DNA of 64,000 bases from Halomonas sp. (GCF_029263665.1 NZ_JAJUFQ010000008.1:62001-126000), one strand, 5' to 3'; positions 26,597 through 34,983 are shown, numbered from the stretch's first letter. Notes: generated by a model from the letters alone, not told the origin. Made by a program: numbers and translations.

Positions 26597-27676
26597 TTAC
26601 TCGCTAATGCCCGCTGTTTTCAGCTGTTTTTCCGCGATGTCACTGATCCGATGAACGAAGTCCGTGTACTCCTCGGGGCCCATCCAGGAATCGACGACCC
26701 CGGCATTGCGCGCATAGGTCTGGTAGTCCTCCGCACGCATCGCCTTGTGGAAGGCATCGGCAATTTTCTGTTGGATGTCCATCGGGATATCTGCCGGACC
26801 GAATATGCCTCGAACCTGCAGCCAACTGGTGTCGACCTCATAACCTTGCTCGCCGAAGGTAGGCAGATCAGGCAGGCCGGTCAGGCGCTCTTCTCCCAGG
26901 ACACCCAGGCCGGTGATGCGGTTTGCATCGAAGAAGGAACTTACTGAGCCAAGGTTAGAGACGCCCACATCCACGTGGCCGCCCAGCAGCGCGGCGACAA
27001 TATCTGGTGTGGAGTTGAAGGCGACCCAGTTGAACTTGACGTCAGCGGCCTCTTCGAGCATTGAAATGCCTATGCTCTGCATCGAACCGATGGGACCAAA
27101 GCCACCCATATTGATCTGCCCATCGTTTTCCCGGGCCTTGGTGATCAGGTCGTCAAGGTTCTTGATATCGGAATCGGATTTGACGAACAGCAAGATGGCA
27201 TCTTCCTGTGTCGAGGCGATCCAGGAGAAATCATCAGGCGTGAAGGTTCCCTCGAGATTAGTCAGCATGGACGTGAAGTGAGTCAGCGTATTGACGCCAA
27301 GTGTCAGGCCATCAGGTTTGGCGCCACGAACCCGCGTCATCTGGGTAGCGCCGCCCCCGCCGGGAGAATTGATAACGACAACCTGCTGGCCGATCTCTGG
27401 TTCCAGCGACTTTGCCAGCGTCCTGATGAATACATCCGCAGAGCCACCCGCCTTGGTGTGCATGATCATGTTGACGGGACCCGTCGGCCAGTCATTGTCA
27501 GCCAAGGCTGTTCCTGCACTACACAGCAAGATCGTGGCGGCAAGGCTGGTCGTGCTTAGGACACGGCGGGTTGTGCTTAGACAGAACGTACTTGGACAGA
27601 ACGTACTTGGACAGAATGTACTTAGACAGGTTGTGTTTAGATAGCTGCAGGCGTTCTTTGTGATTTTCTGTAGCAT
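26597..27676 (-). CDS. tctC: TctC/Bug-family solute-binding protein of TTT transporter
   Basis: A 359-residue periplasmic binding protein. The mature domain starts near DNDWPTGPVNMIMHTKAGGSADVFIRTLAKSLEPEIGQQVVVINSPGGGGATQM, the usual opening of Bug proteins, and has GVNTLTHFTSMLTN and FDANRITGLGVLGEERLTGLPDLPTFGEQGYEVDTSW. The signal region is unusually long (about 59 residues) and contains a 5-residue repeat CLSTF/CPSTF/CPSTF/CLSTT (about residues 17-35), from 15-bp DNA repeats. The hydrophobic core and AlA-type cleavage (SAGTALA-D) come after it. The start follows a GGAG eight bases upstream. Confidence 0.88.
   Translation of the reverse strand: MLQKITKNACSYLNTTCLSTFCPSTFCPSTFCLSTTRRVLSTTSLAATILLCSAGTALADNDWPTGPVNMIMHTKAGGSADVFIRTLAKSLEPEIGQQVVVINSPGGGGATQMTRVRGAKPDGLTLGVNTLTHFTSMLTNLEGTFTPDDFSWIASTQEDAILLFVKSDSDIKNLDDLITKARENDGQINMGGFGPIGSMQSIGISMLEEAADVKFNWVAFNSTPDIVAALLGGHVDVGVSNLGSVSSFFDANRITGLGVLGEERLTGLPDLPTFGEQGYEVDTSWLQVRGIFGPADIPMDIQQKIADAFHKAMRAEDYQTYARNAGVVDSWMGPEEYTDFVHRISDIAEKQLKTAGISE
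27565..27639 (-). repeat. Tandem 15-bp repeat in the tctC signal-peptide region
   Basis: Five units of 15 bp (27565-27579 degenerate, 27580-27594 and 27595-27609 identical, 27610-27624 with two changes, 27625-27639 degenerate). The consensus unit is GACAGAACGTACTTG and keeps the reading frame. Confidence 0.9.
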
Positions 27677-27947
27677 GTCCGGCGCTCCAATTGGGTATTA
27701 TTCTTTGAATATCTGATGCTGGGGCTGGGCCCTTGCATCAAGAATCCCAAAAAGCATGTGAGCGTGGTACTGATGATTTGTCAGTCATTGGGCATGTTTT
27801 GGTCAGGCAAGCCTGGGCGCTACTCCAGGTTCGTCATTGGCACTTTTGTGGCGACTTTTGCCAAGGAGAGAGCCAACAATAAGGCTCGAATATCGAACTC
27901 ATTGAATCTAGGCCAAGATGGGTTGGCTGAAGAATGAAGGTGGGAAG

Positions 27948-28835
27948 TTATTGCGTATTGGCCAATAGTTCACGCATCCAGGATAAAAATTTCAGCAGTG
28001 GCTCGGATGGCTTCATGTTTCGCGGCCATGTCAGGTAATAACCTTCACCTGTTTTGCACGTGGTCTCAAAGGGCGCAATAAAACTGCCATTCTGAAGTTG
28101 GCGTTCTATGAAGACCTTGACTGCGATAGCCACACCAATGTTCATCGAGGCCGCTTCGTAGGCCAAGGCTGAGTTGTCGAAGCGAATACCGGCATCGGCG
28201 TCGATGTTGGCGCCGGCCGACGAAAGCCAGCTGGCCCAGTCGTTGGGGCGTGCCATGGAGTGCAGTAGGCGTATGCGGGACAGGTCCTGTGGTGATGTCA
28301 GTTTCGCCGATTCCATCAGCGCCGGGGAGCATATCGGGATGAGCTCGATGTCCACCAGCTTCTCGGCATGCAGGTCGGGCCAGTCGCCGCGGCCAGAGCG
28401 GATGGAGGCGTCGATATTCTGCGTGTCGAAATCCACCGGTGACAGCGAGGACGACAACCTGACTTCGATCGATTCGTTGGTGTCATGGAAGTTGGCCAGT
28501 CGGGGGATCAGCCAGCGTTGCGAGAAGGTCGTATAGGACTGAATCGAAAGAATATCTCTTCGGCCCCGGCGCGACACCTTGCGCGCGGCACTGCCGATAT
28601 CCTGAAAGGCCTGAGTGATGCCTTCATACAGCTCCTTGCCCTCGCGTGTCAGCTCGATCCCTCTGTGCAGTCGCCGAAAAAGGGCGACACCCAGGTAGTC
28701 CTCGAGCACCCGAACCTGGCGACTGACGGCGACCTGGGAAACGTTCAGCTCCTCAGCTGCGCTGGTCAGGCTGCAAAGCCGTGCTGCGGCTTCGAAGGTT
28801 CTCAGTGGGTTAAGGGGAGGGAGGGGGTATTTCAT
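27948..28835 (-). CDS. LysR family transcriptional regulator
   Basis: A 295-residue LysR regulator of the GcvA/AmpR-like layout. The N-terminal winged helix-turn-helix spans about residues 7-66 (LRTFEAAARLCSLTSAAEELNVSQVAVSRQVRVLEDYLGVALFRR). The rest is a periplasmic-binding-protein-like effector domain. It lies directly upstream of the tctC-type gene on the same strand (270-base gap), so control of the carboxylate catabolic genes is likely. An inverted repeat at 28852-28872 just before its start may be an autoregulatory site. The gap 27677-27947 shows no gene. Confidence 0.92.
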   Translation of the reverse strand: MKYPLPPLNPLRTFEAAARLCSLTSAAEELNVSQVAVSRQVRVLEDYLGVALFRRLHRGIELTREGKELYEGITQAFQDIGSAARKVSRRGRRDILSIQSYTTFSQRWLIPRLANFHDTNESIEVRLSSSLSPVDFDTQNIDASIRSGRGDWPDLHAEKLVDIELIPICSPALMESAKLTSPQDLSRIRLLHSMARPNDWASWLSSAGANIDADAGIRFDNSALAYEAASMNIGVAIAVKVFIERQLQNGSFIAPFETTCKTGEGYYLTWPRNMKPSEPLLKFLSWMRELLANTQ

Positions 28836-28851
28836 TTCACCACCGTAAAAA

Positions 28852-28872
28852 GTAAAGGCAGGGCACCTTTAC
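28852..28872 (-). promoter_or_regulatory. Possible LysR binding site
   Basis: Inverted repeat GTAAAGG-N7-CCTTTAC (28852-28858 and 28866-28872), 17-37 bases before the lysR start. The spacing is compatible with a LysR site, but the promoter is not mapped. Confidence 0.35.
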
Positions 28873-29103
28873 GTCTAGATTGAGCTGACGACGAGAGCGT
28901 CGACAACGGCACGAATGGTATCACGCACTAGGGTGACCGCCTTTTCCGACTTTGGTCTCGTCGCATAGTCATGCAGAGGAGGTAACTTATCTCTGCGGGG
29001 CGATGAAAGGGTCCACCATCACTCGAGAGCTTGCCTTGCGTTTGGATGCCTCTGTGATTGAGTGCACTGCATGTCTAGGGATGGCGGAAATATGCATCAT
29101 GGC

Positions 29104-29445
29104 TTACAGCATGCTACCCACCACGATCACCATCCCGAAGGTCGCGACGCCTGCGGCGACTGGCCAGCCAAGGCTTCGGCTGCGATACCATACTCCGAAA
29201 GTGACGATACAGCCGAGGAGAGTGGCACTCCAGCTAGTGGTGTCTGGTTGCTGAGGAATCAGTGATACGCCAAGTACCGCGGCAATCATCAGCGGGCCGA
29301 GGATGCCGAGCCATTGGGGAAGTGCGTCAACATCGCTATTGGCCTGTTGGCGCAAACGCTTGCGCATCCATAGCAATGGCAGCATGCGCATGGCGAGGGT
29401 GCCTAGTGCCGTGACCAGTACAGCGACCCATAATTCACCGCTCAT
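29104..29445 (-). CDS. azlD: AzlD family branched-chain amino acid exporter subunit
   Basis: A 113-residue membrane protein with about four helices and the AzlD-like opening ELWVAVLVTALGTLAMRMLPLLW, then GILGPLMIAAVLGVSLI. AzlD is the small subunit that pairs with AzlC to export branched-chain amino acids and their analogues. Its start overlaps the azlC stop by an ATGA (29442-29445), so the two are translated together. Confidence 0.88.
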   Translation of the reverse strand: MSGELWVAVLVTALGTLAMRMLPLLWMRKRLRQQANSDVDALPQWLGILGPLMIAAVLGVSLIPQQPDTTSWSATLLGCIVTFGVWYRSRSLGWPVAAGVATFGMVIVVGSML

Positions 29446-30161
29446 GTCGTGCTTCCTCCGCGTGGTTGGATGGCATAGAACGCTGCAGCACCCAAGGCAG
29501 CGGCCAACGGAATGGCCACATTGCTGTAACTGAATACAGCCAGGGCAAGTGCCGCAAAGGTCGCAACTGACAGGGCGAGTACCCAGCGGATGGAGGTACA
29601 GCGAGGTATCAGCAGCACCAGGAACAACGATGGCAGGGCAAAGGGCATGACTTCACTGAGCAGTGGCCAGCTCTTGATCATCCAGTCACCGGCAATGGCG
29701 CCCAGGGCGGAGCCGGCTACCCAACTGCCCCAGGCCAGTCCGGCGGCTCCGGTGTACCAGCCGATTCGTTGTTGTTCGGGCATGTGTGGCAAGCGGCTGT
29801 GGGCGAGAGCGAAGATCTGGTCGGTCAATCCATGCATCAACCACGGCCACCAACGATTCCTGGTCAGCCAGGGGGCAATGTTAGGTGCATAAACGACGTG
29901 TCGAATATTGATCAGCAGCGTCATGGCAACCGTCAACCAGAGGGGCGCGCCACCGGCAGCCATACCGACAAACAGGAACTGGGAGGCACCGGCATAAATG
30001 AGCGTCGAGATGACGACGGTTTCCCAGGCATTGAATCCGGCCTGAACCGAAATCAAGCCAAAAGAGATGGCAATCGGAATATAGGCACCGAGCAGAGGGA
30101 TGGCGTCACGCATGCCCGTAAGCCAGGGGCGGGAAGATTGCAAGAGGGCTTGTGAGCTCAT
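29442..30161 (-). CDS. azlC: AzlC family branched-chain amino acid exporter subunit
   Basis: A 239-residue membrane protein with the AzlC landmarks GMRDAIPLLGAYIPIAISFGLISVQAGF (about residues 16-43), STLIYAGASQFLFVGMAAGGAPLWLTVAMTLLINIRHVVYAPNIAPWL (about 52-100) and LTDQIFALA. With AzlD it should export valine, leucine or isoleucine analogues. Its start overlaps the upstream regulator stop by ATGA (30158-30161). Confidence 0.92.
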   Translation of the reverse strand: MSSQALLQSSRPWLTGMRDAIPLLGAYIPIAISFGLISVQAGFNAWETVVISTLIYAGASQFLFVGMAAGGAPLWLTVAMTLLINIRHVVYAPNIAPWLTRNRWWPWLMHGLTDQIFALAHSRLPHMPEQQRIGWYTGAAGLAWGSWVAGSALGAIAGDWMIKSWPLLSEVMPFALPSLFLVLLIPRCTSIRWVLALSVATFAALALAVFSYSNVAIPLAAALGAAAFYAIQPRGGSTT

Positions 30162-30691
30162 GGGGCTGCTCCTCTTGAAGAGGCATAAATGATGGTGACC
30201 AGCAAGGTCGCCCAGCTTTCTCCCGTCGTGTATTGATGAGGTCGGTCTGCTTCGAAATCCGTGCTTTCACCAGCCTTGATATATTGCAGTGCACCTTCAG
30301 GCCCAATCTGGATCTCACCACTGATGACAGTGATGGTTTCTCGTGCACCAGGGGTATGAGCTTCCGCATGTCGGCTGGTATGAGGGGCGCAGCGCATCCA
30401 GTAGGCATCCACTGGAGGATTTCCCTTGCCCTGATCAATCAACTGGACTTGCACACCGTCTTCACCCAACGGTATGGAAATCGGCTTGACCAGGGTGCCA
30501 AACGGCACCTGTAGCTGGACGGCCAGGCGCCATAATGTGTCCAGGGTGGGGTTGCCCTGGCCCTGTTCGAGACGAGACAGGTTTGACTTGGCGATACCTG
30601 CCTGAGTGGCCAGCTGCGATAACGACAGACCTTGAGCAATGCGCAGAGACTGCAGGTGCTCACCCAAGGTGCCTAGAGAAAGGGTATCCAT
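30158..30691 (-). CDS. XRE-type regulator with C-terminal cupin (AzlCD operon)
   Basis: A 177-residue regulator: helix-turn-helix in about residues 10-65 (LQSLRIAQGLSLSQLATQAGIAKSNLSRLEQGQGNPTLDTLWRLA) and a cupin domain in the second half (TPGARETITVISGEIQIGPEG.., HQYTTGE). Such proteins sense a small ligand through the cupin. It is the first gene of the azlC-azlD operon and overlaps azlC by four bases, so it likely controls the exporter. The ATG at 30691 was chosen over an upstream TTG. Confidence 0.85.
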   Translation of the reverse strand: MDTLSLGTLGEHLQSLRIAQGLSLSQLATQAGIAKSNLSRLEQGQGNPTLDTLWRLAVQLQVPFGTLVKPISIPLGEDGVQVQLIDQGKGNPPVDAYWMRCAPHTSRHAEAHTPGARETITVISGEIQIGPEGALQYIKAGESTDFEADRPHQYTTGESWATLLVTIIYASSRGAAP

Positions 30692-31138
30692 GTGCAATAT
30701 GTCCAGAATTTCGCTAGCCGTCCAGGTGCTATCCAGCAGCCTGGCAAGGCATCACGTTGGTGGTCTGAAGCTGACCTTTGAGAGCGTTCCATTTATCGAA
30801 CGTTCGATAAATGGAACATTAGAGGCGTTATATGAAGACGTCAAGCCTCGTCTTGGCCATGGGTCGAGCCTGTCCACAGGGAAATGCTTGGCCGAGTACT
30901 GGCTGGGCCGCGGGCAGCATCGGGCCACGAATAAAAGGTACTCTGAGATACGCTGGCTTGGGCGGTTTTATACCGCCGGCGGCGAAGAGCAGCGGCCATT
31001 GCCTGGCTCGGAGTCCTCATGACATTATCATTAGCAGGGAAATGATTTTCTCAATGCGGTAACCTATGCGCATACTTCTGGTAGATGTTTCAGCGTCTCC
31101 TGGAGAGCATCGTCCACCGACTTGGTTTACTGAACATC
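30692..31138. other. Intergenic region upstream of azl operon and nitroreductase
   Basis: Apart from the palindrome at 30786-30817 this gap has no recognised gene. Open frames at 30639-31022 and 30832-31062 run through it but lack family features or a ribosome site. Confidence 0.4.
30786..30817. promoter_or_regulatory. Perfect 32-bp palindrome between azl operon and nitroreductase
   Basis: The half-site GTTCCATTTATCGAAC (30786-30801) is followed directly by its exact reverse complement (30802-30817). It lies about 95-126 bases before the XRE regulator start and about 320 before the nitroreductase start. A dimeric regulator operator is the most likely reading. No run of T follows, so it does not look like a terminator. 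Confidence 0.6.
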
Positions 31139-31870
31139 ATGAACTCGACCATCGAACTTCTGAAATCCCACCGTTCCATTCGCAAGTTTACTGACCAGCC
31201 AATTCCACGGGAGCTGCTGGTCGAACTGATACAGGCTGGCCAGGCGGCGGCGACTTCCAGCCATGTGCAGGCTTACAGTGTCATTCATGTCAAGGATCAG
31301 GCGAATCGCGAGCTGATCGCCGAACTGGCGGATGGGCAGTCCTATGTCGTATCCTGTGCTGCTTTTCTGGTGTTCTGCGCAGACATGAAGCGACCCACAG
31401 AAGCTTCGGAGCGCGCAGGCTCTCACGTCGTGCGCGGGATGACGGAGCAGTTGCTGGTAGCCAGTGTGGATACCGCGCTGTTTGCCCAGAATGTGGCCAT
31501 CGCTGCAGAGTCGGAAGGGCTGGGACTCTGCTATATCGGGGGGATTCGCAACAATCCCCAGCAAATCAGCGATCTCCTGCATCTACCCAAGCATGTCTAT
31601 CCCGTGTTCGGCATGTGTCTTGGTTATCCTGCACATCAGCCAGATATCAAGCCACGATTACCGGTGGAAGCGATTCTCAAGGAGGATTACTACACCGATG
31701 ACCAAGCCCTGGTAGAAGCCTTTGATGACTCCATGCATGCCTATTACCAGTCGCGCAAGGGCGGTAACAAGGACTCCAACTGGTCACGCAACCTGCGCCC
31801 TCTGTTCGATGACAAGCTACGTGCCCACATGCGGGAGTTCCTGGTCGAGCGTGGCTTCGAGATGAAGTGA
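31139..31870 (+). CDS. NfsA-type NAD(P)H-dependent flavin nitroreductase
   Basis: A 243-residue nitroreductase from MNSTIELLKSHRSIRKFTDQPIP, the standard NfsA/FRP opening that holds the FMN phosphate-binding HRSIR. Further landmarks are QAAATSSHVQAYSVIHV (about residues 34-51), AESEGLGLCYIGGIRNNPQQISDLLHLP and PVFGMCLGYPAHQPDIKPRLP (about 155-172). It reduces nitro compounds, quinones or flavins with two-electron transfer. The frame continues upstream to 31085 but lacks family sequence; no clear ribosome site precedes either ATG. Confidence 0.9.
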   Translation: MNSTIELLKSHRSIRKFTDQPIPRELLVELIQAGQAAATSSHVQAYSVIHVKDQANRELIAELADGQSYVVSCAAFLVFCADMKRPTEASERAGSHVVRGMTEQLLVASVDTALFAQNVAIAAESEGLGLCYIGGIRNNPQQISDLLHLPKHVYPVFGMCLGYPAHQPDIKPRLPVEAILKEDYYTDDQALVEAFDDSMHAYYQSRKGGNKDSNWSRNLRPLFDDKLRAHMREFLVERGFEMK

Positions 31871-32319
31871 ACCGAGCGCAGATCCAGTACTCAGAAGAGC
31901 TGGATGCTGTTCCAGCCGCGACCTAGGGCTGTGGAGACCGCTTTCTCGGCGCAATGAAAAAAATCTGAACGCTGAGAGAACTTTTCTGAACAACGTTGTC
32001 TGAGTAAGTACAGACAACATGCGCGATGGCAGTCGTTAGCAGTGTTGTTCTGGTTTGCTAAATCGATCTTTGTCGCCCCATGTTCTGCATGGGGCGTTTT
32101 TTTTAATGGCCAGGCCTGGGAGAACTGTCTCATGAGCTGCGGTGTGGGCTGTCATATAAACAGCCGGAGACTGAGTCAGTCGGCAATAAGGCGCGTGATG
32201 AGGAGGGCTACCTGGTATGAGCATGCCTCAGGCCCTGGTCATCGGAGACCAGGGCCGAGTGGCAAGCACCATTTGGTGAGAAGATTTGGTGATAAGAGTG
32301 GCAGGACAAGAGTGGCACG
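31871..32319 (+). other. Gene-free 449-base gap, possible small RNA
   Basis: The first part contains an 8-bp hairpin GTTGTCTG/CAGACAAC near 31995-32020. It is followed by a strong terminator at 32074-32104, 200 bases after the nitroreductase stop. A transcript could therefore start in this gap. No ORF with a ribosome site was found. The terminator could also serve a long nitroreductase transcript. Confidence 0.35.
32074..32104 (+). terminator. Strong Rho-independent terminator
   Basis: A perfect 9-bp stem CGCCCCATG/CATGGGGCG (32074-32082 and 32088-32096, loop TTCTG) is followed by eight T. It points in the plus direction. Confidence 0.9.
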
Positions 32320-32742
32320 TCAGGCGCTACGCAGTTGTCGACGCATGCTCAGCACCGCATTGAGAACGTCTCGCCGGGTGACGATGCCTATCAGGCGGCC
32401 TTGTTCGGTGACAGGGTAGATCTTGGGCTTGGCGCCCAGCATCTCCTGAGCCAGGTCGACGATACTTTTGGTCGGGGAGACGGTCAGCACTTCGTTGCGC
32501 ATCAACTCGTTGACCAATGGGGCCTCGACATCCAGATACAGGCTTTCGATCACCTTGCCCAGGACATCCTGCTCTGAAATGAAGCCGATGACATGGTCGT
32601 GACTATCGACAACAGGGGCCCCCGGTAAGCGGTGGAGCGCCAGTCCTTCTGCCAGTGTGGAAATCGATGTCGTGCCAGTGACCCGATAGCAATCACGGGA
32701 CATGATGTCGCGGACAATGGAGGGAGGGGCTTTCAAGGGCAT
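32320..32742 (-). CDS. Two-CBS-domain protein
   Basis: A 140-residue protein with two CBS domains: VRDIMSRDCYRVTGTTSISTLAEGLALHRLPGAPVVDSHDHVIGFISEQDVL (about residues 10-60) and VNELMRNEVLTVSPTKSIVDLAQEMLGAKPKIYPVTEQGRLIGIVTRRDVLNAV (about 75-130). Paired CBS domains bind adenine nucleotides and act as energy sensors. The start at 32742 has AGGAGAG six bases upstream. The target protein is unknown; neighbours give no hint. Confidence 0.9.
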   Translation of the reverse strand: MPLKAPPSIVRDIMSRDCYRVTGTTSISTLAEGLALHRLPGAPVVDSHDHVIGFISEQDVLGKVIESLYLDVEAPLVNELMRNEVLTVSPTKSIVDLAQEMLGAKPKIYPVTEQGRLIGIVTRRDVLNAVLSMRRQLRSA

Positions 32743-33226
32743 GGTTGCTCTCCTGGTTGTCAAGGACGGTTACCTCTGTCCGTCCTGTTCTACACGGCCG
32801 GTATTCGGGCGGCGCAGGATGCTTGCAGAGCCGTTCAGTCAATGCATGAATTCAGCGTAGCTCACTACAGCATGAAATATGGGTAAGAGAATGCTGAAAT
32901 ATACTTGTTGGTCCTGCATATCAGGCCATAGGATCGGGGCGGCAAAGGAAACACTGCATAAATGCCTGCGCGTGCGAATCACTGGGCTACCCTTCGGGCC
33001 ATCCGAAGGATGTTCCAATTCGCTCCCGGCGAACTGGTGCGCGGTGCTCACCATCCTCACCTATACCCCATAGGCTCCGGTTGCTGTGCTCCGTGCGCCT
33101 TGTGCGACCCACATGGATGTGGGAAGTGCGATTGTTCGTCGGGAACGAACATAGCCTTCATCCCGCTCGGCTGATTTATTCAGCGATTCCCGAACCACGC
33201 TCCGGCATAAAGCGAGAGACCAGCCT
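32743..33226 (+). other. Intergenic gap with three inverted repeats
   Basis: The gap contains CCTTCGG/CCGAAGG (32991-32997, 33003-33009), CCCACAT/ATGTGGG (33108-33114, 33117-33123) and GTTCGT/ACGAAC (33134-33139, 33145-33150). The last two lie within 120 bases of the Pmp3-type gene and could be part of its leader or regulators' sites. No gene was found. Confidence 0.35.
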
Positions 33227-33820
33227 ATGGATGCGAAAGAGTACCTGGCCCGAAAAGGGCTTGATGGAAAGAAAGACAAGGAGAAAGCCACGACCCTAGA
33301 AGAGAAGGCATGGGAGCGTGCCCGTGGCTCTCATGACCACCGTCCCAAGGCCGGAACGCCGCATGATTGGGAAGACTGGGAGCGCTACCATGATGTGCTC
33401 GCCGAAGGTGCAGAACAGCTGGAGCAGAAGGTCGATCATCAGGCGCATCACGATGCTGTTGCCCCCCCCTCTGACCGCGGCAGGGCAGCGGGTGGTGTGG
33501 AGCACTTTACACCTGAACCCACACCGGGTGCCGCCACTCGGGCTTCCGTCTCCTCTGAAACCCCTGAGCAGGAGCGTCCCCATCCAGGAAGCGTACGCTC
33601 CCAGGAGGGAATGGCTCGGGTGTTGATGGCATCGCCTTCAGCACGCTTGGCGCTGCTGCTGCTGGCGGTCTTGCTACCTCCTCTGGCGGTTGCCGTGAGC
33701 GAAGCTGGCCCTCGACGTACGGCTCTTGCCTTCATGCTGATGCTGTTGGGATGGCTGCCCGGAGTGGTCTATGCGGTATGGTGGCTGCTGAAGCTGTATC
33801 GTCGTCATCAGGAAGAATAG
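33227..33820 (+). CDS. Pmp3/YqaE-domain membrane protein with long hydrophilic N-terminus
   Basis: A 197-residue protein. Residues about 143-190 match the Pmp3/YqaE two-helix module (LLLAVLLPPLAVAVSEAG, then LMLLGWLPGVVYAVWWLL), including the LLPPLAV and LG(W/Y)xPG signatures. Stand-alone Pmp3 proteins are about 50-55 residues. Here they are preceded by about 140 charged, proline- and histidine-rich residues (KEYLARKGLDGKKDKEKATTL, HDHRPKAGTPHDWEDWERYHDVLAEG). The module is linked to cation and salt stress. It begins after GAGACCAGCCTATG with only a weak ribosome site. Confidence 0.75.
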   Translation: MDAKEYLARKGLDGKKDKEKATTLEEKAWERARGSHDHRPKAGTPHDWEDWERYHDVLAEGAEQLEQKVDHQAHHDAVAPPSDRGRAAGGVEHFTPEPTPGAATRASVSSETPEQERPHPGSVRSQEGMARVLMASPSARLALLLLAVLLPPLAVAVSEAGPRRTALAFMLMLLGWLPGVVYAVWWLLKLYRRHQEE

Positions 33821-33974
33821 TCGTTGTTATACCGTTATCTTCCATAAAGGGAAGTCTCCTGAGCATGACGCCTTGCTGCTCATGAGATATCAGAGTGGCG
33901 AGGAAGCATCCGTATTTCCCATGTTCAGCAGTGCATGCAGGTTGCCGTATACTTGCCGTCAACTTGAGATTGTT

Positions 33975-34859
33975 ATGGAGTTGACGGTGAGCCTGCTTGT
34001 CCTGGTGACAGCCCTTTGGGCCTTTTCGTTCTCATTGATTGGTGTCTACCTGTCCGGTCAGGTAGACAGCTACTTTGCTGTGCTGATGCGGGTAGGACTG
34101 GCATTTCTTGTCTTCTTGCCATTGCTCAGGCCACGCCTGTTGCGTCCCAGGCAAATGGTGGTGCTGTTGGGGGTGGGAGCACTCCAGCTGGGCGTGATGT
34201 ACATTTTTTTCTACCAGTCCTTCTTGTTGCTGTCGGTTCCGGAAGTTCTGCTGTTCACCATTTTTACGCCCATCTACATCGCATTACTGGATGACCTGTT
34301 GTTTGGCCGTTTCACGCCGTTCTATCTGCTGACTGCCATATTGGCTGTCATTGGGGCTGCGGTCATTCGTTACCAGAGCGTCAGTGAAAGCTTCTGGGCA
34401 GGTTTTCTGGTCGTGCAGGGAGCCAATCTGTGCTTTGCCCTGGGACAGGTCGGCTATCGCCGTTTCTCGGCGACCCTGCCTGACGAACTGCCACGTCACA
34501 GTGTCTTCGCCTGGTTCTATCTCGGTGCCCTGGGGGTGGCATTGCCTGCTTTCTTCCTGCTAGGCAACGTTCAGGCATTGCCGACAAGCGGGCTGCAATG
34601 GGGAGTGCTGCTGTGGCTCGGGCTGGTCGCTTCCGGGCTGGGGTTCTTCATGTGGAACCTGGGGGCGGTAAAGGTTGATGCCGGAACGCTGGCGATCATG
34701 AACAATGCACTGATACCGGCAGGGCTGCTGGTCAATCTGGTGATCTGGAACCGAGATGCCGATCTGATGAGATTGGCACTGGGAGCTGTGATCATCGGCC
34801 TCTCCTTGTGGCTCAATCACTGGTGGAAGAAACGCCAGGAAGCTGCCTTGGTGTCCTGA
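33975..34859 (+). CDS. yigM: YigM-type transporter (EamA/DMT superfamily, biotin)
   Basis: A 294-residue membrane protein with ten helices in two EamA repeats. The start MELTVSLLVLVTALWAFSFSLIG was chosen because this is where family resemblance begins. Almost every block recalls E. coli YigM: SGQVDSYFAVLMRVGLAFLVFLP, GALQLGVMYIFFYQSFLLLSVPEVLLFTIFTPIY, ALGQVGYRRF, HSVFAWFYLGALGVALPAFFLLGN and VDAGTLAIMNNALIPAGLLVNLVIW. E. coli YigM imports biotin. The next gene, nadK, is in the same direction. Confidence 0.9.
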   Translation: MELTVSLLVLVTALWAFSFSLIGVYLSGQVDSYFAVLMRVGLAFLVFLPLLRPRLLRPRQMVVLLGVGALQLGVMYIFFYQSFLLLSVPEVLLFTIFTPIYIALLDDLLFGRFTPFYLLTAILAVIGAAVIRYQSVSESFWAGFLVVQGANLCFALGQVGYRRFSATLPDELPRHSVFAWFYLGALGVALPAFFLLGNVQALPTSGLQWGVLLWLGLVASGLGFFMWNLGAVKVDAGTLAIMNNALIPAGLLVNLVIWNRDADLMRLALGAVIIGLSLWLNHWWKKRQEAALVS

Positions 34860-34983
34860 GGTGAAGGTAAACCAGGCGTCCTGAGGCGCATCGGGAAACC
34901 CGAAGCCACCCGATCATGCGGCGGGTTTGCCCGCTTCCCGGCAGGTCGCCATAATGAGCGCCTGCCTAGCGAAGGATGCGTGC

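Noticed and set aside
30639..31062. Two plus-strand frames through the palindrome region
   Set aside because: No ribosome site, no family features, and they run over the XRE gene start and its likely operator.
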